Assembly (NCBI GenBank): GCA_016179685.1
Contig: JACPCR010000097.1
Span: 1 to 64,000 of the forward strand
Length of the DNA: 64,000 nt
Source of the DNA: Planctomycetota bacterium
GTDB taxonomy: Bacteria > Planctomycetota > PUPC01 > JACPCR01
Reading direction: 5' to 3'
Under the pieces are notes generated by a model, which did no database searches, had not been told where the DNA came from, and saw only the letters and a list, made by a program, of their open reading frames with translations. Below, in pieces: positions 18,144 to 26,365 of this stretch. Within the stretch, counting starts at the first letter, position 1, and each line of letters begins with the position of its first letter. The translations under genes were made by a program, and so were the position numbers.

Positions 18144-18989
18144 TTACTTCTGAACCGTAAGACTCGCCGAGCCACCTCTGCTCCACAGGGGATAGATGGC
18201 CGCTCCGATGGCAAAAAGCACCAGGCTCAGAATCTGGGCGTTGGTGAGTTCCAGGCTGCCCCGGCCCACGTCAGCCCGGAAAAACTCGAGGAGAAACCGC
18301 AGGACGGCGTACGCCATCGCGGACGCCGCCACCACCTGACCCTCGAAGCGTTTCCGCTGCAGCAGGCCCAGCAGGGCCAGGCCCAGCAACGCCGCGGCCA
18401 TCGACGAGTAAATCTGCGTCGGATGCACCGGGAGCGAACACGCATCGTCCGCACCGACCTCCTCCGGGTAGAGTTCCACGTGACGCCCGTGAGCGGGGCT
18501 GCCCCGGGGAAATTGGACGGCCCACGGCAGGGCATCCGCACGCGGGCCGAAGCAGCACCCGTTCATAAAGCATCCGAGCCGGCCCCAGGCCAGCCCGAGG
18601 AAGAGGCAGGGCATGAGGATGTCCCCGATGCGGAGGACGGGGAGGCGTCGCCGCCGGAGAAACCAGACGACGCCGATCGTGCCGCCGGCAAGTCCGCCCT
18701 GGAAAACGAGGCCGCCCTGCCACACCTTGAACGCGTCGGCGAAGGATGTGGGATACTGGATCAGGTAAAAAATCCTCGAACCGAGAACACCGCTAACCGT
18801 GGCCACAACGGTCAAGTCCAGAACCTCGACGGGCTGCATGGGAATTCCCTGGGACTCGACCAGTCTCCGGGCCAGGAGGATACCGGCGACCATGCCGATG
18901 ACGAGCAGGCTGCCATAGGCATAGATGGGCAGGTCGAACGACCCGAGGAACGGCAGCCAGAGCGGCAGCTTCACCAGGATCGGTTTCAT
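18144..18989 (-). CDS. lgt: Prolipoprotein diacylglyceryl transferase
   Basis: This integral membrane enzyme of 281 residues transfers diacylglycerol from phosphatidylglycerol to the cysteine of prolipoproteins. The signatures are YAYGSLLVIGMVAGILLARR, GGLVFQGGLAGG and GRLGCFMNGCCFG, together with HPTQIYSS near the C-terminus. Seven or so hydrophobic helices fit the family. It is the last gene of a four-gene minus-strand operon whose members overlap by four bases each (Gfo/Idh, beta-CASP protein, ZIP transporter, Lgt). The combination is unusual and probably reflects operon economy rather than one pathway. Confidence 0.95.
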   Translation of the reverse strand: MKPILVKLPLWLPFLGSFDLPIYAYGSLLVIGMVAGILLARRLVESQGIPMQPVEVLDLTVVATVSGVLGSRIFYLIQYPTSFADAFKVWQGGLVFQGGLAGGTIGVVWFLRRRRLPVLRIGDILMPCLFLGLAWGRLGCFMNGCCFGPRADALPWAVQFPRGSPAHGRHVELYPEEVGADDACSLPVHPTQIYSSMAAALLGLALLGLLQRKRFEGQVVAASAMAYAVLRFLLEFFRADVGRGSLELTNAQILSLVLFAIGAAIYPLWSRGGSASLTVQK

Positions 18990-19753
18990 GAATGGAGAAG
19001 CCGGACGAGGAGGATCGAGCCGATCCCGGCGAGCACGAGCAGGAACTGCACCAGGCTGGCGGCGGCCGTGGCCACACGGCGGTGCAGGCCCGGGACCAGG
19101 TCGGAGAGGGCCACGTAGAGGAAGCTTGCCGCGGAGATGGCGAGAAAGTAAGGGATGGTGGACCGGAGGGCGGAGAGGGCGTAATAGCCGCCGATGGCCC
19201 CTACCAGCGTCGCCAGCGACGAGAGCAAGTTGTAGATGAACGCCTTTCTGCGGGAGTAGCCGCTCTCCAGGAGAATGGCGAAATCGCCCACTTCCTGCGT
19301 GATCTCATGGACGATCACGGCGAGGGCGGCGGTCATCCCGAGCGCCTCCGAATGAAGGAAGGCAGCCGCCAGCACGATCCCGTCCACCAGGTTGTGAAAC
19401 GAGTCACCGACGAGGATCAGGACCCCGGCAGCGCGATGGACGTCGCACTCGCCCTCGTGGCAGTGACGCCAGAGCACGATCTTCTCCAAGACGAAGAAGG
19501 CGAGGATGCCCGCCAGCACGACGGCCAGCACCCTGCCCAGCGAATCGCCGCCGGGCTTCGCCCCCATCTGGTCCACCGCCTCCGGAATCAGTCCGATGAG
19601 CGCCGCCGCCAGCAACGAGCCGGTCGCATAGCTGACCAGCGCCGGAACGAGCACCTTCCGCGTCGTTTCGGGGAACAGGAGAAGGACTCCGGCGCCTCCG
19701 ACCGCCCCGACGCTTCCAAGCAGGCTCAAGGTGAATATCCACGCCAGCGTCAT
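18986..19753 (-). CDS. ZIP family divalent metal transporter
   Basis: This membrane protein of 255 residues has about eight helices. The metal-binding helices carry the diagnostic ZIP motifs GDSFHNLVDGIVLAAAF (HNxxDG) and VIVHEITQEVGDFAIL (HExxxExGD). A short His/Cys-rich loop (WRHCHEGECDVH) lies between helices 3 and 4 and may sense or chelate metal. ZIP proteins bring zinc or iron into the cytosol. It overlaps the upstream beta-CASP gene and the downstream lgt gene by ATGA, so its translation is coupled to both; the neighbouring metallo-hydrolase itself needs zinc. Confidence 0.93.
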   Translation of the reverse strand: MTLAWIFTLSLLGSVGAVGGAGVLLLFPETTRKVLVPALVSYATGSLLAAALIGLIPEAVDQMGAKPGGDSLGRVLAVVLAGILAFFVLEKIVLWRHCHEGECDVHRAAGVLILVGDSFHNLVDGIVLAAAFLHSEALGMTAALAVIVHEITQEVGDFAILLESGYSRRKAFIYNLLSSLATLVGAIGGYYALSALRSTIPYFLAISAASFLYVALSDLVPGLHRRVATAAASLVQFLLVLAGIGSILLVRLLHS

Positions 19754-21150
19754 GGGATGACCAGCTCGAATTCCTGCCCGTAATGGGGGACGTCCACGGG
19801 CCCGATGTGCCGGGCCTCCAGGTGCTGCTCGAGGGCCAGACTCTGGCCCTCATCGCCGTGCACCAGGAAAATCCCCCGAGACGCGCCCGCACACGCTCCA
19901 ATGAATTCAATCAGCCCGTCACGGTCCGCATGCGCGCTGTAACCGTTCATCACCTCCACTCGGGCCTTCAGGCGATACTCGTGCCCCAGGATTTTCACGA
20001 AGGGCAACCGGAGCACCAGACGCTTGCCCAGCGTGTGCTCCGCCTGATACCCGACGATCAGCACCAGGTTGCGCTCGTCCTCGACCCGGTGCTTGAGGTG
20101 GTGCAGGATGCGCCCGGCCTCGCACATGCCCGATGCCGCTACGATCACGCAGGGCTGCTTCCTCTCGTTCAACGCCTTCGAAGCCTCCACCTCCCGAATA
20201 TAGGTCACCAGCCCCCGCCCGAACGGGTCGTCGCCCCGGCCCAGAATCGCCCGCATCTCCTGGTCGTAACACTCGGGGTGTTTCGAGAACACCTCCGTCG
20301 CATTCACCGCCAGCGGGCTGTCCACGAAGACCGGGATCGAAGGCAGCCGGCCCGAACGGATGAGCCGGTGGAACGAGTAGACCAGGTTCTGCGTACGGCC
20401 GACGCTGAAGGCGGGGATCAGCACCAAGCCGCCGCGGCCGAACGTCTCCTTCACCAGCGCCTCGAGCCGGCCCTCCATGTCTTCGACGGGCGGATGCAGG
20501 CGGTTGCCGTACGTGCTTTCGCTGATCAGCCAGTCCACGGGCGGCATCGGCGACGGATCGCGCAGGATGGGCAGGCCCCGGCGTCCCAGGTCACCCGTGA
20601 AGCCCAGGCTCGGGGCGTGCCCATTTTCGCGAATTTCCAGGCGCACGGAGGCCGATCCCAGGATGTGCCCGGCGTCGAAGAAGCTGGCTGTGACGCCGGA
20701 TGCGACCTCGAAGGCGCGGCCGTAGTCGACCGCCTGAAGCTGCCGCTCCACCCTCTCCACGTCCCCCTGCACATAGAGAGGCTCGAACGGCTTCCGGCCC
20801 TCTCGCTTCCGGATGCGATTCACGAACTCGACGTCCTGTTCCTGGATGTGGGCCGCATCGCGAAGCAGCACCGCCGCCAGGTCGCACGTCGCGGGCGTGG
20901 CGTAGATCGGGCCGCGAAAACCCTGGCGCACCAGCGACGGCACGTTCCCGCAATGATCGATGTGCGCATGTGAAAGCACCAGCACGTCGATGTCGCGGGG
21001 TCGGAATGGCATCTGCCGATTGCGCTCAAATGCCTCCTTCCTCCGGCCCTGGAAGAGGCCGCAGTCCAGCAGGATGCGCCGGCCGTTCACCTCGAGCCAG
21101 TGCATCGATCCGGTGACCGTGCGCACCGCTCCATAAAATCGGAGTTTCAT
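19750..21150 (-). CDS. MBL-fold metallo-hydrolase with beta-CASP/RNA specificity domain
   Basis: This 466-residue protein begins MKLRFYGAVRTVTGSMHWLEV and carries the metallo-beta-lactamase zinc motif LSHAHIDHCG near residue 60, a beta-CASP insertion (LVLIPAFSVGRTQNLVY, VFVDSPLAVNATEVF, CVIVAASGMCEAGRI) and the C-terminal RMMBL motif MNGYSAHADRDGL. Bacterial relatives of CPSF-73 with this order are RNA endo- or exonucleases acting in the cytosol. All metal ligands appear intact. It overlaps its neighbours by four bases on both sides. Confidence 0.93.
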   Translation of the reverse strand: MKLRFYGAVRTVTGSMHWLEVNGRRILLDCGLFQGRRKEAFERNRQMPFRPRDIDVLVLSHAHIDHCGNVPSLVRQGFRGPIYATPATCDLAAVLLRDAAHIQEQDVEFVNRIRKREGRKPFEPLYVQGDVERVERQLQAVDYGRAFEVASGVTASFFDAGHILGSASVRLEIRENGHAPSLGFTGDLGRRGLPILRDPSPMPPVDWLISESTYGNRLHPPVEDMEGRLEALVKETFGRGGLVLIPAFSVGRTQNLVYSFHRLIRSGRLPSIPVFVDSPLAVNATEVFSKHPECYDQEMRAILGRGDDPFGRGLVTYIREVEASKALNERKQPCVIVAASGMCEAGRILHHLKHRVEDERNLVLIVGYQAEHTLGKRLVLRLPFVKILGHEYRLKARVEVMNGYSAHADRDGLIEFIGACAGASRGIFLVHGDEGQSLALEQHLEARHIGPVDVPHYGQEFELVIP

Positions 21151-22217
21151 GACAGCGGTTCAGGGAGTCGGACCGGGACTTCCTTCCCGCCGCGGGCGGC
21201 GGAACGGAACATGGCGTCGAAGATCACGTTCGTCAGGACCACCTGCTCCGCCGGCACCGGGGAGGGCTTTCCCTCCCGCACCGCGTCCAGGAACGCGCCC
21301 ATCTGCAGCTTCCACCGGTCCACCTGCGGCAAGCTCGATGGCTGCGTGTTCGTCATCATCCCGAATTCGTTCCGGAACAGCTCCAGAGGGTCCAGAGCCA
21401 GCCCGGCCTTCGTGCCGAGAAAGTAAGTGCGGCCCAGGGTCAGGATATGCGCCGCCCACGAGACCTTGAACACCAGCGTGCCGCCGGTCTTCAGGCGTAT
21501 CCAGGCGACGCCGAACTCTTCCACCTCGAATTTCTTCGGATCATACTGCCACGTGGCGTTCATCGGCGGCCCCTGCCGGCACAGGCGGTCCTGAATCACC
21601 GCCGATACGCTCACCGGCTTCGGAAATCCGAGAACATCCAGAGCGGTGTCCAGGTTGTACACCCCGATATCCGCCACAGCTCCCAGCCCGGCCGTCCCCT
21701 TTTGCTGAAACGTTCCCCCGGGGTTTCCGTGCCGGCGAGTCTGGCAGGTCTCCGCGTAATAGACCTCCCCAAGGGTGCCCTCGGACACGATCCGTTTCGC
21801 CTGCCGCTGGGCCGGGTCGTACCGCGAGTGGACTCCGATGCAGAGCACGCGGCGGGACTGCCTCGCGGCCCGCAACATCCGCGTTGCGTCCTGGAGATTG
21901 TCCGACATCGGCTTCTCGCAGAACACGTGCTTGCCCGCTCGCAGCGCGTCCACCGCGGGCTGCGCATGCGCACGGTTGAACGTGCAGATGCTCACCGCGT
22001 CCAGCTCGTCCATCTCCAGCAGCTTGTGGTAATCTTCGAACCAGTGCGATACGCCATAGCGCTTCGCCCACTCCTCGGCACGCGGGGCCATGACGTCCGC
22101 CACCGCCACGATCTCCACCCCCGCGTTGGCCCGGTAACCCGCCACGTGGGCATGCGAGATACCCCCTGCCCCGATGACGCCAATCCGCACCGTTTTCGAT
22201 TTCCCCTTCTTGCCCAA
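21147..22217 (-). CDS. Gfo/Idh/MocA family oxidoreductase (TTG start)
   Basis: The predicted protein has 356 residues. The Rossmann loop is VRIGVIGAGGISHAHVAGY, the family lysine motif is HVFCEKPMSDNL, and the second half carries GLGAVADIGVYNLDTALDVLGFPKP. I choose the TTG at 22217 because AAAGGAG precedes it by eight bases; an ATG 16 codons upstream (22265) has no such site. It is the first gene of the overlapping operon with the beta-CASP protein, ZIP transporter and Lgt. The substrate is presumably a sugar derivative and cannot be named. Confidence 0.9.
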   Translation of the reverse strand: MGKKGKSKTVRIGVIGAGGISHAHVAGYRANAGVEIVAVADVMAPRAEEWAKRYGVSHWFEDYHKLLEMDELDAVSICTFNRAHAQPAVDALRAGKHVFCEKPMSDNLQDATRMLRAARQSRRVLCIGVHSRYDPAQRQAKRIVSEGTLGEVYYAETCQTRRHGNPGGTFQQKGTAGLGAVADIGVYNLDTALDVLGFPKPVSVSAVIQDRLCRQGPPMNATWQYDPKKFEVEEFGVAWIRLKTGGTLVFKVSWAAHILTLGRTYFLGTKAGLALDPLELFRNEFGMMTNTQPSSLPQVDRWKLQMGAFLDAVREGKPSPVPAEQVVLTNVIFDAMFRSAARGGKEVPVRLPEPLS

Positions 22218-22334
22218 GGTCGGTCTCCTTTCCACTCCAGAATGCCCGAGACGAGAAAAATTCATTCTAGCGCGTGCTGCCCTCTTCGATAGCGCAAAAT
22301 TCCGGCAGATTCAAGAAGGGCACCGTCGTTGAGT

Positions 22335-22340
22335 TATAAT
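22335..22340 (+). promoter_or_regulatory. TATAAT box at the start of the LarA-like gene
   Basis: A perfect -10 consensus lies 8 bases before the second in-frame ATG (22348). If it is used, transcription would begin at or next to that ATG and give a leaderless mRNA. No good -35 box is seen at the proper distance, so the promoter call is tentative. Confidence 0.4.
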
Positions 22341-22347
22341 GGCCCCC

Positions 22348-23586
22348 ATGGAGCTTCCTCCCCTCTATCGCATCCGGCAGGAATTCGACCGCGAGCGCGT
22401 CGAGAACATCCCCGCAGCGGTTTCCTCCGAATTGGGCCGTATCCGCATCGAGACCCGCGCGAGGCCAGGCCAGACCGTGGCCCTCACCGTCGGCAGCCGC
22501 GGCATCGCCAACCTGCCCCTCATCATCCGCAGCGCCGCCTCCGAGTTGAAACGGCTCGGCCTCCGGCCCTTCATCATCCCCGCCATGGGCAGCCACGGAG
22601 GCGCCACCGCCGCCGGCCAGGAAAAAGTGCTCGCCCATTACGGCATCTCCGAGGCCTCCGTCGGCGTACCCGTCCGGTCCTCCATGGACGTCATCCGCGT
22701 CGGCGAAACGACCGACGGCGTGCCCGTCGTCATCGACCGCCTGGCATCCGAGGCGGACTGGATTGGCGTGATCAACCGGGTCAAGCCCCACACCCGTTTC
22801 CGCGGCGACATCGAGAGCGGCCTCGCCAAGATGTTCCTCATCGGCCTGGGCAAGGCCGAAGGCGCCCGGATTTACCACCGCGCGGAGGTCCACCTTTCCT
22901 TCCGGCGGTTGATCGAGACCGCCGTGCCTCTGGTGCTGCGCCAGTGCCGGATTCTCTTCGGCCTGGGCATCATCGAGAACGGCTACGACGAGACGGCGCG
23001 GCTCGCCGCAGCCGGTCCCGAGGAAATCTTCGAGCTGGAGAAGGAGCTGCTCGCCGACGCGAAACGGCGCATGCCCAGGCTCCCGTTCCAGTCCCTCGAC
23101 GTGGTCGTCGTCGACCAGATCGGGAAGAATCTGAGCGGAACGGGTATGGATACGAACATCGTTGGTGTGAAGTCCGGGATCGAAATCAAGCGCATCTATG
23201 CGCGGGACCTCCACCCCGCCTCCGAGGGCAATGCCACGGGGGTCGGGATCGCCCACATGGTCCACCGCCGCCTCGTCCGCCGCATGGACGCCCGTGCCAC
23301 TTACATGAATTGTCTGACCTCGCTCGGCATCGAGCTGGCGCGCATCCCCATGACGTTCGATACGGACCGCGAGGCCCTGGAGGCAGCCCTGACGACCATC
23401 GGGCTCACGCCGCCGCCGCAGGCCCGGCTCTGCTGGATAGCCAACACCCTGGAGTTGAGCGAAATCTGGGCCTCCGAGGCCTGCCTCAAGCCTTCGTCCA
23501 CTGCATTACACGTCGAGGCCGGGCCATTCCCCATGACCTTTGACAACGAAGGCCAATTCGTGCCATTCCCCGGCATGTTCCATTGA
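22348..23586 (+). CDS. Lactate racemase (LarA)-like domain protein
   Basis: The predicted protein has 412 residues. Its N-terminal half matches the LarA_N/DUF2088 fold: PAMGSHGGATAAGQ, VINRVKPHTRFRGDIESGLAKMFLIGLGK, with His and Lys placed like the residues that hold the nickel-pincer cofactor of LarA. The C-terminal part reads DVVVVDQIGKNLSGTGMDTN, typical of the wider family. The larB, larC and larE genes for making the cofactor are not nearby, so it may act on another 2-hydroxy acid or need cofactor from elsewhere. I prefer the ATG at 22348 over 22339 because a TATAAT box overlaps the latter. The gene is divergent from the Gfo/Idh operon. Confidence 0.8.
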   Translation: MELPPLYRIRQEFDRERVENIPAAVSSELGRIRIETRARPGQTVALTVGSRGIANLPLIIRSAASELKRLGLRPFIIPAMGSHGGATAAGQEKVLAHYGISEASVGVPVRSSMDVIRVGETTDGVPVVIDRLASEADWIGVINRVKPHTRFRGDIESGLAKMFLIGLGKAEGARIYHRAEVHLSFRRLIETAVPLVLRQCRILFGLGIIENGYDETARLAAAGPEEIFELEKELLADAKRRMPRLPFQSLDVVVVDQIGKNLSGTGMDTNIVGVKSGIEIKRIYARDLHPASEGNATGVGIAHMVHRRLVRRMDARATYMNCLTSLGIELARIPMTFDTDREALEAALTTIGLTPPPQARLCWIANTLELSEIWASEACLKPSSTALHVEAGPFPMTFDNEGQFVPFPGMFH

Positions 23587-23651
23587 ACTTCAGGAAGATG
23601 TCACTTCCCTGGCCGCCGCGCGATGCCTGATGGGAATCGGAGGGTATCACC

Positions 23652-23702
23652 CGCCTGAAGAGGGATTCAGGCGTGGACCAAGCGCTAAAGCGCTCACTCC
23701 AC
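23652..23702. repeat. GCTAAAGC-type palindromic repeat, copy A
   Basis: It starts with a perfect hairpin (CGCCTGAA, six bases, TTCAGGCG) and ends AGCGCTAAAGCGCTCACTCC. It shares TTCAGGCGTGG and the CTAAAGC...TCACTCCA ending with copies at 25527-25586 and 44790-44979. It lies between the LarA-like gene and the toxin-antitoxin pair. The 23587-23787 gap holds nothing else except the promoter described next and a CTCGTGG/CCACGAG hairpin at about 23727-23746. Confidence 0.55.
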
Positions 23703-23752
23703 CGAGTTACGTCAAAATCAAAGCCTCTCGTGGTCGTTGCCACGAGCGGAGG

Positions 23753-23781
23753 TTGCGATGCTCACATTACCCGGGTAATAT
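23753..23781 (+). promoter_or_regulatory. Antitoxin promoter with palindromic operator
   Basis: TTGCGA (23753-23758) and TAATAT (23776-23781) are 17 bases apart and fit a sigma-70-type promoter. ATTACCCGGGTAAT (23766-23779) is a perfect 14-bp palindrome overlapping the -10 box. The start codon at 23788 is about 7 bases after the -10 box, so the mRNA would be leaderless. AbrB/MazE-fold antitoxins usually repress their own promoter through such palindromes. Confidence 0.65.
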
Positions 23782-23787
23782 ACCGCC

Positions 23788-24048
23788 ATGGCCTTGGCTC
23801 AGTCAAAGCTGACTTCTCAGGGGCAAGTCTCCGTACCGGCGGAAGTACGCCGCAAGCTCGGGGTCGGTCCCGGCTCCGTCCTCGAGTGGAGCGAGGAGGA
23901 TGGAAAGATCGTCGTCCGCCGCTCGGGAAGATATACTACCATGGATATTCATCGGGCCATCTTCGAGTCCCCGCCCGACCTGCGGACGCTGGATGAACTT
24001 CAGGAAGGTGTCCGGAACTTCATACGCCGGAAACATGCGCGCCGTTGA
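23788..24048 (+). CDS. AbrB/MazE/SpoVT-fold antitoxin
   Basis: At 86 residues this has the swapped-hairpin DNA-binding domain at its N-terminus: KLTSQGQVSVPAEVRRKLGVGPGSVLEW, a close match to the AbrB family signature. The C-terminal half (DIHRAIFESPPDLRTLDELQEGVRNFIRRKH) should wrap the PIN toxin encoded next. The stop overlaps the toxin start by 14 bases, the usual order for VapBC-type modules. There is no Shine-Dalgarno sequence, in line with a leaderless transcript from the promoter just upstream. It is expected to neutralise the toxin and repress the operon. Confidence 0.88.
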   Translation: MALAQSKLTSQGQVSVPAEVRRKLGVGPGSVLEWSEEDGKIVVRRSGRYTTMDIHRAIFESPPDLRTLDELQEGVRNFIRRKHARR

Positions 24049-24415
24049 TGCCAACCTCCTCGTCCGACTCGTCATTCAGGATGAACCCAAACAGGCAGCG
24101 GCGGCTGAAGCGTTCATCTCCAAGCGTGCTTGGGTGTCTCATCTCGTGCTCGCCGAGTTCGTTTGGGTCCTTGACGCCGTCTATCAGCTAAAGGCTTCGC
24201 AAATTGCCGACGCAGTCGACATGCTGACAGAACATGAACACCTGACGATTCAGGAGGCGGATGTGGTTCAGGATGCGCTCCGCGAGTTCCGAGGGCATCT
24301 CTCTGAGGGGTTCACCGATTGCCTGATCCTTGCTATGGCACGCAAGGAGGGCCATCTGCCGCTTGGCACGTTCGACCGCCGCCTGTCCAAACTTGACGGT
24401 GTAGAATTGCTTTGA
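24035..24415 (+). CDS. PIN domain toxin (VapC-like ribonuclease)
   Basis: This 126-residue PIN protein has the acidic residues of the Mg2+-dependent RNase centre in order: Asp in MRAVDANLLVRL, Glu in VLAEFVWVL, and Asp in EGFTDCLILAMA followed by TFDRRLSKL. The family cleaves tRNA or rRNA when its antitoxin is lost. It overlaps the antitoxin gene by 14 bases and must be translated by coupling. Length and residues look intact, so the pair is probably active. The start at 24035 matches the family start; the frame is open further upstream only as antisense-like sequence. Confidence 0.88.
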   Translation: MRAVDANLLVRLVIQDEPKQAAAAEAFISKRAWVSHLVLAEFVWVLDAVYQLKASQIADAVDMLTEHEHLTIQEADVVQDALREFRGHLSEGFTDCLILAMARKEGHLPLGTFDRRLSKLDGVELL

Positions 24416-24524
24416 CGCGTTCGGATTTCTCTCCGACTCGCACCCCAGGGCCAGTCCCAGCGCTCCCCACAACGCCTCTTCTCAAATCGCCAGCGCCGCC
24501 CTGGCAACAAAGCGATGCCCAGCA

Positions 24525-25382
24525 TTACATGGGAAGCTGCCTGAATACGAGAAGATAACGGCCCGTGGCTTCTCCAATCAGCACCGCCATCACCGCAACG
24601 TAAAGAATCCCCGTCGCCGCCGTGGTCGCCTTCCATCGCGCCAGCGTGTGCCAGGCCATCCCCGCCAGGACCACTCCCCCGGCCAGACCCACCACGACGC
24701 GGACCCAGAAGCAGAGGGCGTCAAAACTCGCACGGGTAGTGACGAGCCGCACCAGTTCCGCGTCCGGGCCGCTGGACACGACATAGAGCCCCACCGCCAG
24801 GACTGCCCCCTGGGCCAGAAGGGCAAGGCCTGTCAGGGCCACGAGAGCCTTTAGCGGCCGGAGCGAAAGCGCCGGGGTGACGAGATACCAGTGGCCGAGA
24901 AGCATGGCGCTCAGGACGCCGCCGAGAGCAAGAGATGAGGCCAGGAAACTGGCCGCCGTCAGGAACTGCAGACCCAAGGCTGCGCCCGAGGGAAGAAAGA
25001 GCGGAACGAGGTCCGCAACGGCGAGCAGCCCCAGGAGGGCGAGGATGCCCCAGACCCATCGGCGAAGCGGCCGCGTTTGCGCCAGGCAGAGCACGGCGGC
25101 AAGAACGAAGAGGCCTGCAAACGACCACGGGACGACGGGGCCCCAGCCCGCGGGTGTGACGGGGCCAGAAATCCAGCATCCGGCGGAAAGCGCGGCACGT
25201 ACATCCGCACCCGCGGTCACACTCAGGCCCGCCAGGGCCGCCGCCACGTACACCCCCGCCATCATACGGTAGAAATTCGCGCCGACGCGCTCGGACTCCG
25301 GCGTCAGGAGCAAGGAAAAGGCTCCGCCCGCCGCTAATTGCAGAAAAAAAACCAGGATCAAACCGCGACCCGGGGGCAGCAT
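24525..25382 (-). CDS. Polytopic membrane protein of unknown function
   Basis: The predicted protein has 285 residues and about eight hydrophobic helices (for example GLILVFFLQLAAGGAFSLLL, VYVAAALAGLSVTAG, FAGLFVLAAVLCLA). The loop after helix six contains GHWYLVTPALSLRPLK, where His and Trp near the membrane are reminiscent of quinone or haem proteins, but this is not enough to name a function. No recognised partners are close. The ATG at 25382 is chosen by the membrane topology; nine more codons upstream (25409) are open. No clear ribosome binding site is seen. Confidence 0.65.
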   Translation of the reverse strand: MLPPGRGLILVFFLQLAAGGAFSLLLTPESERVGANFYRMMAGVYVAAALAGLSVTAGADVRAALSAGCWISGPVTPAGWGPVVPWSFAGLFVLAAVLCLAQTRPLRRWVWGILALLGLLAVADLVPLFLPSGAALGLQFLTAASFLASSLALGGVLSAMLLGHWYLVTPALSLRPLKALVALTGLALLAQGAVLAVGLYVVSSGPDAELVRLVTTRASFDALCFWVRVVVGLAGGVVLAGMAWHTLARWKATTAATGILYVAVMAVLIGEATGRYLLVFRQLPM

Positions 25383-25411
25383 GGTGGGAGTCTCTGAGTC
25401 AAAGTACATCC

Positions 25412-25470
25412 AACGAATAGCGTTTTATCGCCTCGTCGCCGAACGACGAGGCGATAAAACGCTATTCGTT
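25412..25470. repeat. Perfect 27-bp inverted repeat
   Basis: The arm 25412-25438 (AACGAATAGCG...) is the exact reverse complement of 25444-25470 (...CGCTATTCGTT) with the 5-base loop CCGAA. It lacks the AAGTGC core of the other hairpins and has no T-tract. It lies upstream of the membrane protein gene. Confidence 0.95.
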
Positions 25471-25526
25471 AAGCGCACAAACTGTTGCGGCCGTATCGTT
25501 TGTCATTGGCGAGGTCGAAGCGATGT

Positions 25527-25586
25527 GTTGGAGTTACGCCTTCAGGCGTGGTCTTCTCGGACAACGGCTAAAGCCGTCACTCCAAC
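25527..25586. repeat. GCTAAAGC-type palindromic repeat, copy B
   Basis: It begins GTTGGAGTTACGCC and ends GCCGTCACTCCAAC; the ends are inverted repeats with two mismatches. The middle carries TTCAGGCGTGG and TCTCGGACAACGGCTAAAGC, shared nearly word for word with copy C at 44790-44979, so the family is dispersed. Confidence 0.75.
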
Positions 25587-25729
25587 CCCTGCGGAGAGGG
25601 CTCCAGCGCTTAACTGAACAGTATTGACTTTAAATCGGTTTCCCCGCCTCGATGACTATCAAGTTCTTTGGCCAGAGACTAGAAATTCGAAAAAACAGCG
25701 CAAAAGATAAAAATGAAAAGATCAAAGTG

Positions 25730-25921
25730 TTATAAATCCAGCGCGACGCGGAACCCGATGTTGTTGTTCCGGTTGTCAGGCGTGTTCCTGTTGCGATGGG
25801 CGGAGCGGCAATGCCCCGGGCCGTAGTTCCAACTGCCGCCGCGACGAACACGCGACGTGCCCTCTTTCTGAGCGATTGGATCACTTTCTGGGCTGCTCGA
25901 ATAGAACGATTCATCATGTAG
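25730..25921 (-). pseudogene. Fragment of a formylglycine-generating enzyme (FGE-sulfatase) family C-terminus
   Basis: On the minus strand the frame reads DESFYSSSPESDP, then RVRRGGSWNYGPGHC and NNNIGFRVALDL before TAA. This is the hallmark C-terminal end of FGE/SUMF1-fold proteins. Only about 63 codons remain: a TGA (25922-25924) ends the frame upstream, and the residues before it no longer match the family. The intact family has about 250-300 residues. This same C-terminal segment is often the variable region of diversity-generating retroelements, but no reverse transcriptase or template repeat is seen here. It looks like a relic left by deletion. The rest of the 25383-25996 gap holds the two palindromes listed and no other gene. 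Confidence 0.7.
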
Positions 25922-25996
25922 TCAACCACACGAGAAGTTTATCTCTGGCGGATGATTGTCCCAGTTTGCTGCGGATGCCGCGCATGGGAGCAACAT

Positions 25997-26365
25997 TCAG
26001 GTCGTTCCCTCTCCGACGGAAGGCGGGGAACAGGACGGCGCTCCTGATCGCCGGTATCGTTCGCTCACGTAAATCTCCTCGCCCACAAGCTGGACGTCAT
26101 AGCAGGGGACCGAACATCCTGGCCGGTTCGTGCACGCGCCCGACTCGAGGTCGAACGTCCAACCGTGGTCTGGACACGCCAGCGTTCGACCACCGAGGAT
26201 AAAGCCCCGATGCAGGGCCGCACCCAGGTGCGGGCAGACGTCCTTGATGGCGTAGTATTTCCCGTCCACACGAAACAGCGCGGCCTCGCGCTTGCCTATT
26301 TTCACCGGAAGCCCCTTGTCCCCGGGCACATCACCTCTGCTGGCGACCTTGACGTAACCTTTCAT
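25997..26365 (-). CDS. Rieske [2Fe-2S] ferredoxin-like protein
   Basis: At 122 residues this carries both Rieske cluster loops, CPHLGAAL (Cys-x-His) and CPDHGWTFD (Cys-x-x-His), in the arrangement of NirD and dioxygenase ferredoxins. A Pro/Ser tail of about 15 residues follows the fold. It should carry electrons to an oxygenase or reductase whose gene is not adjacent. The start at 26365 lies inside the 3' end of argG (35-base overlap in the same direction), so its expression is tied to that gene. There is no export signal. Confidence 0.88.
   Translation of the reverse strand: MKGYVKVASRGDVPGDKGLPVKIGKREAALFRVDGKYYAIKDVCPHLGAALHRGFILGGRTLACPDHGWTFDLESGACTNRPGCSVPCYDVQLVGEEIYVSERYRRSGAPSCSPPSVGEGTT

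Noticed and set aside
17954..18186. Possible small membrane protein between lgt and the beta-helix gene (RRVIILILAVAGMFACVLG)
   Set aside because: The frame starts inside lgt and runs on into the antisense-like frame of the beta-helix gene, and no ribosome binding site is seen.
25412..25470. Transcription terminator for the neighbouring genes
   Set aside because: A perfect stem is present but there is no T-tract on either strand, and it lies upstream of the membrane protein gene rather than at a gene end.
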